DNA from: Ahaetulla prasina
Taxonomy: Eukaryota; Chordata; Lepidosauria; Squamata; Colubridae
Length of the DNA stretch: 64,000 bases
Assembly (NCBI RefSeq): GCF_028640845.1
Contig: NC_080540.1
Location: forward strand, 257,782,958 to 257,846,957
Direction: 5' to 3'
In this document: positions 34,522 to 47,700 of the stretch, in pieces
Numbering within the stretch: position 1 is the stretch's first letter
Layout: each line of letters starts with the position of its first letter
Program-made: the position numbers and the translations under genes
Notes under the pieces: model-generated
Databases searched by the model: none
What the model saw: only the letters and a program-made list of their open reading frames with translations
What the model was told of the DNA's origin: nothing

Positions 34522-34692
34522 CGGTGGTGGGCTGACGCCGGTTCGGACCAGTTCGAACGAACCGGGAGTTCCGACCACCGGCTGGGCCCGCCCATCCACT
34601 CTGGTGCTATCACATCCTATATAATCGCTGTTTTTTTCGACACCACACATGCTCACATTTTCGCTTTCAGGCGAACTGGTTGCCCACCTCTG
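34522..34692. mobile_element. hAT-type MITE, perfect 8-bp target duplication
   Basis: A 171-bp element starting CGGTGGTGGGC and ending GCCCACCTCTG, with inner inverted blocks CCGGTTCGGACC and GGCGAACTGG. ATGTAATC is duplicated exactly at 34514-34521 and 34693-34700. No coding capacity. Confidence 0.9.
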
Positions 34693-34700
34693 ATGTAATC

Positions 34701-35312
34701 TATGGATTTAGCTATCTGTCCTAATCTGATCTTCAGGAATAGATAGGGGTCTTTGTGCCTTTCTCCTTTTACAAGAAAGCCAAGCTTTGCAACCAATTTG
34801 CAGGGTGGAAAAGGGTTTTCCAGTCCTGTAGAAGGTTGTCCTATTACATTAAGGAGACCTCTATCCAGCCCAGAAATTATCCTTCTTGTGTTCTTTTGCA
34901 TTTCCTCTCATTCTGTTTCTTGTGCTCCTCCTTACACTTAGGCTGTCTTATTTGATTTGTCTTGCTCTTTCTTGCCCTTTTTCTCCACTCTCTGTCTCAC
35001 CCTGTCTGAAAACAGCTGATGGGGAGGCTGTTTGTAAGCTCCAGCAGATGGACTCTCCATTTTTGTTCATCCTCTCTGCTCATCCTATTATGAGCAGAAT
35101 GGCAATCAAAAGCTGCAGTAAAAAAAGAGACTGCATTACTCTACTTTCATATGTATAGATTCTAAATAGCAAACAAAGAGTCACTTTAAAAAATGAGAAA
35201 AGAAAATATGATTAGGCTTAGAAAGATCCTCTCCCCTTTTCACTTTGATAGTTAAATCCTCCCCAGGGAATTGTCAGGCTGAAATGTATGGCTTTGTTTG
35301 CAGCGCTTGGAA
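34701..35312. other. unannotated stretch
   Basis: It contains a pyrimidine-rich segment at 34860-35010. No gene recognised. Confidence 0.5.
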
Positions 35313-35458
35313 GAGGACTGACTAAGTGGCTCAGTGGTTAAGACATTGAGCTTGTTGATCAGAAAGTTCGGCAGTTCGAATCCCTAATACAGGTCTCCAT
35401 GAGCATGGGGCTGGACTAGATGGCCTCCAAGGTCCCTTCCAACTGTGTTACTGTTATT
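35313..35458 (+). mobile_element. chimeric SINE: tRNA head with CR1 tail
   Basis: The first 75 bp match the tRNA-like head of the SINE at 17225, with an A-box AGTGGCTCAGTGGTTAAG and a B-box GTTCGAATCCC near 35373. Directly after that, GGGGCTGGACTAGATGGCCT and AAGGTCCCTTCCAAC match the 3' end of CR1 as seen at 61590-61640. A GTTATT tail follows. A CR1-like tail would let the CR1 enzyme mobilise it, which is a known principle for SINE/LINE pairs. Confidence 0.8.
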
Positions 35459-37244
35459 GAGGTCAATTAGAGATGCAGGTAGACCCCCATCCTCTACTTC
35501 ACCTCAGTGGTTTTTGAAACACCTGAAGTTGTACTTAGAGCAAGGCTTTTGTTGGGTGAAAGTGGAGAGCACCACTTTAATGTCATCTCAGATAAAAGCA
35601 AAATCAGATCACCTCAGCCATGATTAGAGAGGCATCTTCAAGCACTGTTAAAACACATAGACGAGCCCTAGTTATGGGGATTAGCCTTCATAGAGATAGA
35701 TACTGAATCAAACTTACAATCAGTAAATTTTAGACTATTTTTCCGGTCGATGCAAGAGGATATTTTACATTTTGGATTTTTAAGTGTCTTTGGCTCAGTG
35801 TGAGAAAGCTGTATCTAGTTCCGTAGTGGGTACAACACAAAAGAGAGGGTTGTTGATTTTATTCTTTCCTGGTGAAATAAATGTCAGGAGGTTTTGAGCC
35901 ATAAAAATGACTTCTGTTGTGTCCTGGCAAGCTGAGACTTTCATACTGCAATTGCTACAGCAAAGAATCCAAATTCTGCAGAGCCACAATGACCTTTTCC
36001 AAAGATACTTTCCCATGGGAATTTGAGGCCTAGTTAGAAACCCAAATCCACATATGGCTGACCTTTTTGCATTTTGGTGTGAAATATGACCTTCCATTAC
36101 TGCTTGGGGATTCTGCGCATTTTCAGCGCAATGTGGGGCCAATATTGGCACGTTGTCATTTGCAACATAATTCTTGCTCGAACAAGAACAGTTTTCTGCC
36201 CTTTTCAAGCCAAAGAAAGATCATAGCATCTCTATCGTATAAACACACATGGCAGTCAGGAGGACATTTGCCCAAGCTAACAACCATGGAGCCTGCAAAC
36301 TCTGTCAAAGTTGAAAGCATAATTAATATGTACCAGAGATTAATGCATGCAACAGAATTCAACTGACCATTGGCTATTCTCATTGTCATGTATTAATCTG
36401 GTTTAAATTAAATTGCTAGCTGAATTCACTGCTGCTTTTGAAAGCACTTATAACTGATTTTTTGAAGAGAATTAAATGTGATACAGAACACTTATTTATG
36501 TATAGTTTTATACATTTCATATAACAGCAGCAACACATTTCCAGTTCTTTCTTGTGGCACATTAGCAGGCTTGAATTTATACGTATATGTGTGCATTTTC
36601 TAAGACAAGTTTTTGCTAAGTGTCAAATAACTGCAGTATGCAGTTATTTTGGATTTATTCTAACTGTACCAGAAAAAAAAGTCATCCTATAATATCTCTT
36701 AAAAGGTTTGTTGCTAGACAGGATACTTTATCTCACTTAGCAAAGAACAAAATAAGTTTAAAATTAGCAAATGCTTTACATAGTTTTCTAATTCCCACCC
36801 ATCCCCGTCTGTCACTGTTGCTTCAATAGTTGCTTTTTAAAGGATCCAACTCACAATTAATACATTTTTATTGTTGCTACATTGAGAAATAAAGTGTTAA
36901 CGGAAAATTGGGAAAGGAAACTGTACAATTGAAAAATAACTAATTCAAACTTGAGATGATCTGGTTTCGTACAAAATATATTTCTGTAGTCTTAAGCTTC
37001 TTGCATCAGCAAAAGCATTTTCCTGAGTTACGGATTTCTCCATCTACATTCAGACTGTAAAATTAACAGCTGACAAACTCAAATATAAAAAGGGGGATGA
37101 GGTCTGTGCTCATGTTTTCCATAGCTTTCAGTCAGCCTGACTCCAAGTGATTACAAAGATAAATCTCTGTAGTTTTTCTTGGCAACATTTTTGAAAGTAG
37201 ACATACTAGTGCCTTCTTCCAAGGGGAAGGGAAGGGGAGAGAAA
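35459..37244. other. unannotated stretch
   Basis: Several open frames of 60-137 codons on both strands (for example 35795-36208, minus) show no recognisable domain. I do not call genes. Confidence 0.5.
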
Positions 37245-37360
37245 AAGAGAGAGACTGACTGGCCTGCATTACCCCAGTTGGTTTGGATGTCTAAAGCAAG
37301 ACTGGAACTCAGGTTTCTCTGCTTCTAGTCTAGTGCCTTAATCGCCAGACCTAACCGGCT
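37245..37360 (-). mobile_element. Sauria-like tRNA SINE fragment
   Basis: On the minus strand it reads like the head of a squamate tRNA SINE: GGTTAGGTCTGGCGATTAAG, a B-box-like GAGTTCCAGTC, then AACTGGGGTAATGCAGGCCA and CAGTCTCTCTC. The 3' part is replaced by an A/G-rich run at 37215-37255. Confidence 0.65.
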
Positions 37361-38246
37361 ATCTTTATATCTTTATGTTTGTTTTAAAACAGTCACAAAG
37401 ACCACAACTGCAGCAACTGGGAAAGGGGGAAAACCAAAACCAGATATAGATCTTTCTCTTTTCTGACCATATTACTGATTCTTTCACCAGCTGCTGTTTA
37501 CCTAAATGGGGAAATATATGTGATGGGTATATATCTTTTCCAAAATTGTAGATTGCAAGAGAGACGAGGGCAGGTGTGTATGAAAAATAGTAGGGTAAGG
37601 GTTAAATTCCTCATCATCAGTGCTCCAGTTCTGGTCCAGTTGGGATCCTCATAGCTGCTTTTATTTTGTGTCATATAGTGAACTGATGCAAGATAGGAAT
37701 ACAATTAGACAGCAGTTAAGCTGTCTAATTTGTGAAGAAAAAAACCTCTGCATTGGGATGGTGGTCCTTCCAGAAAGACATTGATGGTCTCATTTCAACA
37801 TTCATAAATCAGTTCTGGTGACTGAACTCTAGTTGCAAGATTCCATTAATCCTGCGCCAAAACAAGAAACCAGCTCCAAAATTCTGGTTACTATAAATCC
37901 TGTATGAATCCGCTTCACTTCCAGCCAGGAGCATCTGCAGGATATGGTTAATAAAAGGATCTGTCAGGTTCCCAACAGAAGGAAAAGAAAGACACAAACC
38001 TGGTTTGCTGATGCTTTCTTTATTGCTTTTTGGCATGTACTGACAATCAATGAAGAACTTCTTTTTAGGGCTACCGGTCCATGTTCCCTGCCACCTTTTA
38101 TCTCTTATACATCACCTACCCATTTGAGCTCAGCCACCCAATCAGATCCACCCATGTGACCCGGAAATACAGACATATCCCTTTAACCAGCCTCCGCCAC
38201 GCTATCTCCTTAATCTATCCATCACAACAGTACCACATTAAAAACA
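37361..38246. other. unannotated stretch
   Basis: No gene or repeat family recognised. Confidence 0.5.
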
Positions 38247-38455
38247 GACCTGATGGCGCAGTGCTTAAAGTCAAGTATTGCAGGCAAACTCTGCCTATAG
38301 CCTGGAGTTCAATCGTAATAAGAATTAAAATTGACTCTGCTTTCCATCCTTCAAAGGTCGGAAAAATGAGGACTCAGATTGTTGGGAGCAATATGCAAAT
38401 AACGCTTAGATTGTAAACCACCCCAAGAGTACTATAAAGTGCTATGGGGTGATAT
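38247..38455 (+). mobile_element. tRNA-derived SINE, second family, copy 2
   Basis: ACCTGATGGCGCAGTGCTTA resembles an A-box, and the body has AATGAGGACTCAGATTGTTG, GGAGCAATATGCAAATAACG and TAAAGTGCTATGGGGTGATA, related to 32957-33185. Its end runs into the TG/TA microsatellite that carries the second PLE cluster. Confidence 0.7.
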
Positions 38456-39508
<1,053 letters not shown>

Positions 39509-39862
39509 ACTATGAAGATGTAGCACGACCACAAACATGAAGCTAAACAACAGCAATGCAGCTCACCAACTCAAATCCCCCTGCAACTCAGACTAATCCG
39601 AGCACAACCAAGCCCCCACCCAAACAGGACACACCCCCAGCCAATCAGAGCACAAAAAAAACCCATCCAATCAGAGCACAGCCAAGCTCCCACCCAATCA
39701 GTTCAAACCCCCACTAGCAGTTAGAAAGGAAGAAACAGCTACAATCACACATTGCTCCCAGAAGCACGAAGCTGAAGCCTGAAGATGACGAATGAGACTT
39801 CGTCAAAATGTCGCCAAGACACTTCCAATTTTATGCGGGAGAAAACCCGAATAACCAAAGAC

Positions 39863-39866
<4 letters not shown>
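39509..39866 (+). mobile_element. Penelope-like element, second cluster, inverted part
   Basis: The plus-strand continuation of the same element, starting in the C-terminal tail (ACTATGAAGATGTAGCACGA) and running through CCAAT boxes and hammerhead to the AACCAAAGACCTAC terminus. With the minus part it makes a foldback with arms of about 350 bp and a 500-bp spacer. Confidence 0.9.
39779..39816 (+). ncRNA. hammerhead-like motif, inverted part of second cluster
   Basis: CTGAAGA, then GACGAA-TGAGAC-TTCGTC with both stem arms complete, then AAAATGTC where GAAACGTC is expected. Stem intact, catalytic box mutated. Confidence 0.5.
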
Positions 39867-39917
<51 letters not shown>

Positions 39918-39950
39918 TAGATATAGATATAGATATAGATATAGATATAT
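39867..39950. repeat. (CA)n followed by (GATATA)n
   Basis: About 45 bp of CA and then about seven hexamers of the ATAGAT/GATATA type, between two PLE-derived segments. Confidence 0.95.
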
Positions 39951-40225
39951 GTAGGTCTTGGCATAATCGGGTCTTTTCCCGTGTAAGGTTAAGAGTATCT
40001 TGGCAACATTTTGACGAGGTCTCACTCATCATCTTCAGGCTGGTGCTTTCGGCTTCATGCTTCTGTGAGCAAAGCAAAACCTATACTCGTGAAAACCTAC
40101 GAGAAGTATATATATATATATATATGTAGGTCTTTGTACGTCCAATTTTACATGGGAGAAAACCCGAATAACCAAAGACCTACATAAAAACTTTGCGAAA
40201 ACCTCAGAAAACAAATATATATGTG
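39951..40225. mobile_element. PLE terminal fragments of a related subfamily
   Basis: 39951-40100 (minus) carries a diverged version of the PLE terminus: the complement reads CTGAAGATGATGAGTGAGAC followed by CTCGTC and AAAATGTTGCC, so it also has a hammerhead-like motif at about 40001-40039. After a short TA run, 40138-40225 (plus) has AATTTTACATGGGAGAAAAC and AACCTCAGAAAACAAATAT, the same terminal stretch seen at 12260-12333. Confidence 0.75.
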
Positions 40226-40340
40226 TGTGTGTGGGTGGGTGTGGGTGTGGGTGTGGGTGTGTGCGCGCACATATATATATATATACACATACATACATAT
40301 ACATATATACATACACACACACACACACACACACACACTA
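40226..40340. repeat. TG/TATA/CA compound microsatellite
   Basis: (TG)n with GGGTG variants, then TATA and CATA units, then (CA)n. It marks the right edge of the second PLE cluster. Confidence 0.95.
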
Positions 40341-41183
40341 CTGTCTTATCTATTGCTATCTTTGATTGCATTGTCATGGCTGCCATCTTGACTTTCTTTT
40401 TTAATCCGTATAAATACTTCTTACCTCAGCCTTACTCTTGTAGTTTTCCTCAGGCTACATATCAGTTGTCAATTTCAATAAAAAAAGATACTTGTGTTTC
40501 TCAGTGAAAACACAAGATATAGCGACGATTTGTTGAACTGCAAGACCATGGAAGTGCATAGATAAAATTGAAAAAAATGCAGCTTGCCTAAAACCACTTA
40601 GCATACTCTTAGCAGTGGAATTTAAGAGAGAAGAGATGTTTCTTAGATTAAATTAAGACCAGTGATAAAGTTGGATATTATAGCTGTGTTGCCTACTCTG
40701 AGTAGCAGTGATTCCATTAATTTTGAACAATTTGACTTTTTCAGAGCTGCAGTTTTAACCTTTTTTTGCTGGTAGTGGGAAGCATTTTGTGCTGAAAGTG
40801 CTTTTTATGGGCAATAAAGTGAGTGGGACAGAGAACAAATTGTGAACAGGGGATTAAACCATGTTGATCATCTAAGTTAAGCCAGTAGCAGGATTTAATT
40901 TTTAATATTATATCTGCTCTTCTTTGAATATGTAACTATATTTGATGCTCATGCTTTGTTAGGGGAATACTTAGAAATCCTGTAGTTAAATATTAATTCA
41001 ATATACAAACACTTCCTGTTGGGAGAAAATGCTCCAATCCCTGAAATGTGACCTTAATTAAACCTTAGTGAATTTTGTATGTGATTTGGTTGCCATCTTC
41101 CAGGCTTATGTGTGGATTAGATTTTTACTAACCACCAGGTTTTCTATTTCAATGTTACCACAAAGTACATGTCTCCGAAATAG
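40341..41183. other. unannotated sequence upstream of the exon
   Basis: Intronic, AT-rich; nothing recognised. Confidence 0.55.
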
Positions 41184-41322
41184 TACCCTGTTTCCCTCCA
41201 AATAAGACATCCCCTGATAATAAGCCCAATCGGGCTTTGGAGTGCATGGCAATAAGGCCAAGCACTTATTTCAGGGTTCAAAAAAATATAAGACATTTTC
41301 TTATTTTCAGGGAAACACAGTA
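41184..41322. mobile_element. MITE with 23-bp imperfect terminal inverted repeats
   Basis: It starts TACCCTGTTTCCCTCCAAAT and ends CAGGGAAACACAGTA. The complement of the end, TACTGTGTTTCCCTGAAAAT, matches the start with few mismatches. About 140 bp, TA at both tips, no coding capacity. It lies 155 bp upstream of the ST8SIA4 exon. Confidence 0.8.
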
Positions 41323-41460
41323 CTAAAGTGCAGTCTAATATGTTTATGGTTATAACAAAAGGCTTAGAAAATCATATTTCAAGGGGAAAATAGTTTAAGA
41401 TTAAAAGTTCTTGTTGAAGTTGAAATGAAGCTTCTTAATAATCAAATGTACTTCTGTTTG

Positions 41461-41477
41461 TTTTCCAACTTCTGCAG
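41461..41477 (+). promoter_or_regulatory. ST8SIA4: splice acceptor of the terminal exon
   Basis: A pyrimidine-rich TTTTCCAACTTCTGCAG ends in AG at 41476-41477, directly before the first base that continues the sialyltransferase frame. One base of a split codon (the third base, T) starts the exon. Confidence 0.88.
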
Positions 41478-41760
41478 TTACTGGCTAACCAACAAAGTTT
41501 ACATCAAGCGACCCAGCACTGGACTCCTTATGTATACCCTCGCAACGAGGTTCTGTGATGAAATTCACCTTTATGGATTCTGGCCCTTCCCAAAGGATAT
41601 AAATGGAAAACCAGTCAAATATCATTATTATGATGACTTAAAGTACAGATACTTTTCAAACGCCAGTCCCCATAGGATGCCATTAGAGTTTAAAACACTG
41701 AACATGTTACATAATAGAGGAGCACTTAAACTGATGACAGGGAAATGTATACAGCAATAA
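41478..41760 (+). CDS. ST8SIA4: alpha-2,8-polysialyltransferase, terminal coding exon
   Basis: The exon encodes 93 residues plus stop after a split codon, starting [15 protein letters not shown] and ending [15 protein letters not shown]8SIA4 is a type II Golgi membrane enzyme that adds alpha-2,8-linked sialic acid chains to NCAM and other glycoproteins, using CMP-sialic acid. The segment includes sialylmotif S ([20 protein letters not shown]), motif III (HYYD) and motif VS (HRMPLE). If the protein has the usual 359 residues, the motif Cys falls at 292, the catalytic His at 331 and the C-terminal Cys at 356, as I recall for the mammalian enzyme. [19 protein letters not shown] and the KC.. ending favour ST8SIA4 over ST8SIA2. 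Length and frame are intact. Compared with remembered mammalian sequence, Tyr replaces Pro at about 274, and the ending is KCIQQ instead of KCVKQ. Confidence 0.93.
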
Positions 41761-44700
41761 TGCACATGTCAAGTATCAAGAGAATACAGGAAATTCAGAT
41801 TTTATAGAACAGCAGTGGGATCCAAGCAGTGGATATAGCCCAATGCACTGAACCAAGCCATCAGAACATAAGGAAGTGCATCAAATCTCTATTACCAGCT
41901 GTTGTTTTACCTGTTGAAGTGCTAAATTTTGAGTGCAATGATTCAAGTAAGTGCCACTTTTGCTAAGAACAAATCTTGAATGTATACAATCAGTAGTGTT
42001 TACAAGATCCAACATTCATCACTTGTTAAAGAAGCAAATGATTTGCTCACTGCTCATTTGCCTCCACACAAAGTCAGGCAACGTCCAAAGGAATACCCAG
42101 GCATTGAAATGAAACGAAGTGAAGTCGAGGTGGAATTTGGAGAGCAGTGGATCATATCTCAAAGATCAAACAAAACACCTTGATCGGAGGAATGCCTAAC
42201 TTTGTATTATAACCTCTTCCTCTTTTTCTTTCCTGTTTTTTCAGATTGTCATGCATTTATCATAGTATTTGGGTATTGGAACTCTGTAAGGGATTTTAAA
42301 AAGACAATAATATGAACATTCTAAGTGAACTTCAAGAAGTGGTCTTAGAAGAATGTCTTATTAAAGAAAAAAACCAATCTGAACGTTAAATCAATATTGT
42401 ATCATCTTGTTCAGCTTAACCTTAGTTAAAGTTAAAACTGGCTCTATGGGCAGGCTCGTTGATGCTGTAGTATGCAGAACCATTCCCCTGGTTTTACAAG
42501 CCACAGAAGGTACCCTACGCTAGCCTTAACCACTAACAGGAAGATGTGATGCTGGCAAGAATGATACTTAATTATAAATCCTCCTCTTAGACAAAGTGGA
42601 CGGTAGAAAAGTCCGCTCAGAGAGACTGTTTTGAGCAGTATTAAAAAAAAAAGTATAATTTGAGTATTAAGGTTAGAATTTCCCAGTTGCTTTTTGTGCC
42701 TCGCAGGGTCACCATATCAGTGAGATGTGCAGCATAAAAAATTAATAATAATAATAAAAAATGTGCTTCTATTGGAGGGATTGATAAATACACGTTCAAA
42801 TGAAAAACATTCTTCCTGGTTTGTTCTGTTTCAAAGAAAAAGCAGTTGCGAGATCCTGATCCAGATGGCGTGTTTCATTTTGGGGCTCATGCATCTATTC
42901 TCAATTATTATTTGCCTCAAACAGCAGCAACCCAAGGAAAGATTTTCAAACAGAGGTTGGTTTATACCCTGAAATCCGAGAGGGAACATGTTCTGGCTCA
43001 GGGCTTCATACAGCTTTGACTTCAAACTGTCATTTTGAAAACAACTATTTTAAGCATGTTTTTAAAGCACATTCATGATAATAAATCATACGGTTAAGGT
43101 CAGGAGTATTGGGGGAGGATGACAAAGGGTAAGGTTTTGATTGTGTGGCTGCAGCCACAATATTGACATTTTTTGGACTGTCACCGCTTCCTCCCATGGC
43201 CTCTAATAGAAGACAAGTTAAATGGAGAAGAAATCCATGTAGTTTGGCCCTGTGGCATAAATTAATCATCCTCAAAGCATTTCATATTTTGAGCAGTTAT
43301 TAAAGCAAGGTTGTTTCCTTGTATGGCATATGAAAAGAATACCATTTACAAGCAGGTGCCCTTACATTTGGTACCAAAGATTATGCTGATTTTTGTAATT
43401 GATGTATTTATTTACCTAGTATTGACAAAAACATGTACATTTAGTGCTATCACTGTGTTGCTGTACTGCTAAGGAAACTGTTTTAAATCATCTCTGTTTC
43501 CGTTAACTTAGTAGTTAGATTCTGTTTGAATGACAAATTCCTTAACTTGTCTTGGTTCTGTTTTTGAATATTTTATTGAATATTGAATATTTTATAAACA
43601 GAGCAAAACGGATTCTTCTCCCTTCTTAATTAGAATGTGCCCATAACTTTCATTACTCAAAATAGGATAATAGAAATAATGAAAAGTACATTAATATTTA
43701 TTTCAGATTCTGTACTGGCAGTTTTCCCCATTATTTTTAGTTTCTTTACAATATATTCACTATAGTGCTGGACAATATCCCTGTTTTTCTTGACCTAACA
43801 ATATTCTGATAAATAGTAAATGAAAAACCTCACTGCTGAGTTACTTTGCCTTTCTGCTTTTTAGAAGCTTCCTTTTCTACTACAATTTTGAAGAATTCTA
43901 TTGTTGCACTTTGCTTCGAAAGGTTTTCTAAAGAATGATTTAACGGAAGCACTAGCGTCAAGCAGGGTTGTACACAGAATAGCTGCAAACCTTAGTATTT
44001 GAAGCACATTTAATGACTGGTGTTAAAATTGCTACAGGGTGAACAGAGTATTTATTTCTTTGTGTTCTCATTTATCTCCAATTTCTAAATAAGAGCAAAA
44101 GAAGAAAACCGCTGAAAAGCAAACACAGAATACACTTTAATTGGATCTTATGAAATAGAACATATAAGGAAGAATGGGCTGTGGATGTCATTTTCTCACC
44201 AATGGAAAAATCTTGAGCTACGACAACCTTCCAGGTCTTAAATTCTATTCTCACACTTTTCCTTTCTACTTACCTATTTGTGCCTACATACATACTTACA
44301 TAATGATCACGGGGCTGCTAAACCATCTATTTCATGGTTTGACTTCAATTCTGACTTAAAACCTACATTAAAATCAGCTATTCATCTCTTCCACTTGCCA
44401 ACGCATCACTATCAAAAGACTATAAGAGAAACTTTGGTGGATCATACTAATATTCTGCCTAATCCAGCAGCCTGTTTTTCCTAATAATGTCTTTGGAAAG
44501 CTCACTGACATATGTCCTCTCTGATAACTTGCTGTTCTTTCTCTTCTTTTTGATTAAGGCAAGGATGAAGTTATTTAAGCTTAATAAAGTGGATGGGAAA
44601 TGGTAAACAATTTACAACAATATGTTTGGTGTTACTAAGCTTGAATAGCAAGCTTCTGAGAAATTTATACATGCCAATACTAAGAATTTAGCTGCTGTTT

Positions 44701-47700
44701 CTTTTTCCCTCGAAAAAGTATTTGATTCCTGCAGTATTATTTATAACTGGTAGCTATTTTCTTTTTCTTGTTCTAAAAAAATTTTTTTTTTTTGAAGTAA
44801 CCAAACAAACCAAATTTGTTGAAGTAACTTCTTGTCTACTCAACCAGCACAAGGTTTTATTTTGATGAGGCATTAAAGCTAGCAAATTATACTCTTTCTT
44901 GTTCCCTCAGTAAATAAGATTGATCTTCCTAACAAAAGAAGTTTAATTTGTATTTATGGTTATTTATAAGCTCGCTTGTTCGCAATACAGTGAACATTAA
45001 ATACATTAAAATAATTCAACAAGAAGAATCGATTGTTGTAAGATTTTTCTTTTTAGTTTATAAAAAGGTAAAAGGATATATTTTGCAGGCTGCAGTACTC
45101 ATTTTATTAAGAATGATGCATGCATTTTTTTAAAAAAATTGACAGAATAGACTATACATTTTAAAACTTACAGGCAACCATCTTACGGATGTTAAGACTA
45201 GTGCCTTTGTAATCAACTTACTTTATCTTGAATCTTAATACTCACTTATCACTAGTTTGTATTATTCTTTCTTTACCCAAGCTATTTCAATATGTCCATT
45301 ATAAAGAAAGGGCTAAAAATATTGATTAAAACCCCTTTTATGTTTTTCATCTCAGGGAAATTTAATTTTTCAAAATCAAAATAGAAGAAAGTTAGAATTA
45401 AAAAAAATTAATATATATTGATATATTACATTATTTTAAAAAATCAACTGTTTTTCACTATAAAACATTAAAATCCTTTGTGTAAAATAAGCCTCATTGA
45501 AGACAGTAAATACATGGATAGATTTGGACTATAAAAGAACAAAACAATAACTTAGAATAAAAGCTTCTAAGTTAAAAATAATTAAAAGTGATTGAAACTA
45601 TCAGAAAGTTTCTTAAAACCATAATACCTTCAGAGCCTTATACGCATTTCCTCTACTATGTTTGAAATTATTTGCAAATAAGTTGACATCTCTTCTTTAT
45701 AGACAGTGTCAACTTGTTCACCTTCCTCTCTTATTTTATATATGATAAATTCAACTCGTAGAACTGCCTTGCCTCTTCTTGATTGTCAGATTCTGCAGCT
45801 CTTGAGGAAAAGCTGCCTGATGTTTTTGTCCTGGGTTTTGTTTTTTATATGAATTGAAATGAAGATTGCCTTGAAATTTCTATTATTTCTTTAAATGCAA
45901 CTCCTACAGCAAGTTTTTCCTTTATGCAGACCTACATTGTCAGTGATAGCTTTTGAGAAGAGCCACCACTTAAAATCTGGAATTGGAGATGCATGCCTGC
46001 AGGCACCATAAAATATGGAGACATCAAAGACATCAAATTTTTGATATAAAATTAAAGACTTTAAAACTATTGTAATAAAACAATAAAAACAAAGACTGTC
46101 AAGCTCATGTGGTATTGATATTGTTAATGGGACAATCTTCTGTGATTTCAATAATTTTTAATTGAGAATATTTGACTAGAGCGCAGGTAGAAGAAAAGGT
46201 AATCAGAAAATATACAGGAAGATTTTGGCCATATATTGAAATAATAGGTGACATCTTTTCAGATCCTTGTGAAGAATAAATTCAAGTTTCTCTTCATTTT
46301 TGCTCTTTTCCATACCATGTTTTACTGCCAGGATTTTGGACGAATAGACTAATATTTTTCCATTATTATTGCCCAGCACTATCTCCAACAGATATCCAGG
46401 TGCAAAATTAGATCACTTGATACAAAATCTACAAAGAAACCTTAAACTATGAAATTAGAAAGGGAATTTGTGTTCATTCAAGAATGTTTTTCCTATGAAT
46501 GTAAATCATAAATCAATGTTTATAAATTGGGGGTTCTGTTAGGAACTCTATAGTTTTTGAGGTTAGCGATGATAAATGTACAATGAAATCTCATTTAAAT
46601 GGAGTAATAGGAATTGGGAGTTATTAAGAAATATCCATTAAGTTAAGAGATTTCTCATAGACCATTATGTAAATGATGAAAAGTATATCATTTGTGTCAA
46701 TTTATATTATTTGCATAATGATTACTATTATGCAAATGATGTTAATGTGAAAAGTTCCTCCATTCCATGTAAAAACTATTTCATCAAGATCCAGTTAATT
46801 ACAGTTTTTCTGTTCTTATTTTTTTTCCCCTTGGAATATTCTCCCTCTCTTATTCTGTTAACTAAAAGATAAAATCTTTTCAACGTTTCCTTTAGTTTGT
46901 GGTCTATCTGATATATCTCTATTTTATATCATCCAAAAAAAAGTTTTACAAAATTAAAGACAATTAGTTGAATCTAGATTAGGTCATGCTTACTTGAAAT
47001 TGATGCATTAAAAGCAATAGAAGGCAGGATAAGCTTGATTCACAATTTGCACAATTATTGCAAATTTGGTCAACTTACATTTTCCAAACATATAGGCTGA
47101 TTAAAATTCATGTCTATTACAGTTTCCATACATTTTTATGAAGCCGCTTGGAAAAAAAATGTTAAGAAAATATATGCTAGAGATATAAGACACTGTATAA
47201 TCTCTATATTGGATAAGTTCACCATATTGGTACAACTGAGAAGAAAATACATGAATTATTTGTAAAAATGCGTATATTACAAAAGGTGTGGCTAAATATA
47301 GTAGAAAATTTTGCAAGGAAATGTGTAGCAATTTTCATACTTTAGAAAATTCAGAAACTGGTGCAAGAAATAAAATAAGGTAATAAAAATGAGTAATTTG
47401 ATAACATTTTATATTTGTTGATTTAAAATAGCAATGTATAGAAACCGGAAAATATTTCAGTGTTGGTTAAGTTAATTTCTAAACATTTTTGCATCAGTTT
47501 CTGAATTTTTAAATGAATAAAATATTGTCCAAAATTCATGCTTTTCCATATCATATATTCCTTGTATATTAAATGCTCTCTTTTTTCACAAATAATTTCT
47601 CCATATGGGTTTCTGAATAATTATATTTTGTATGTCATGTTCAATTGCATATTATCTTGAAAAATTCTAAAAACACCAGGTACAATACAGATATATTCTA

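Noticed and set aside
35795..36208. Minus-strand 137-codon open frame
   Set aside because: No domain, low-information composition, no splice sites; length is not rare in 64 kb of six frames.
41980..42183. Open frame after the ST8SIA4 stop
   Set aside because: No family resemblance and no splice context; most likely 3' UTR.
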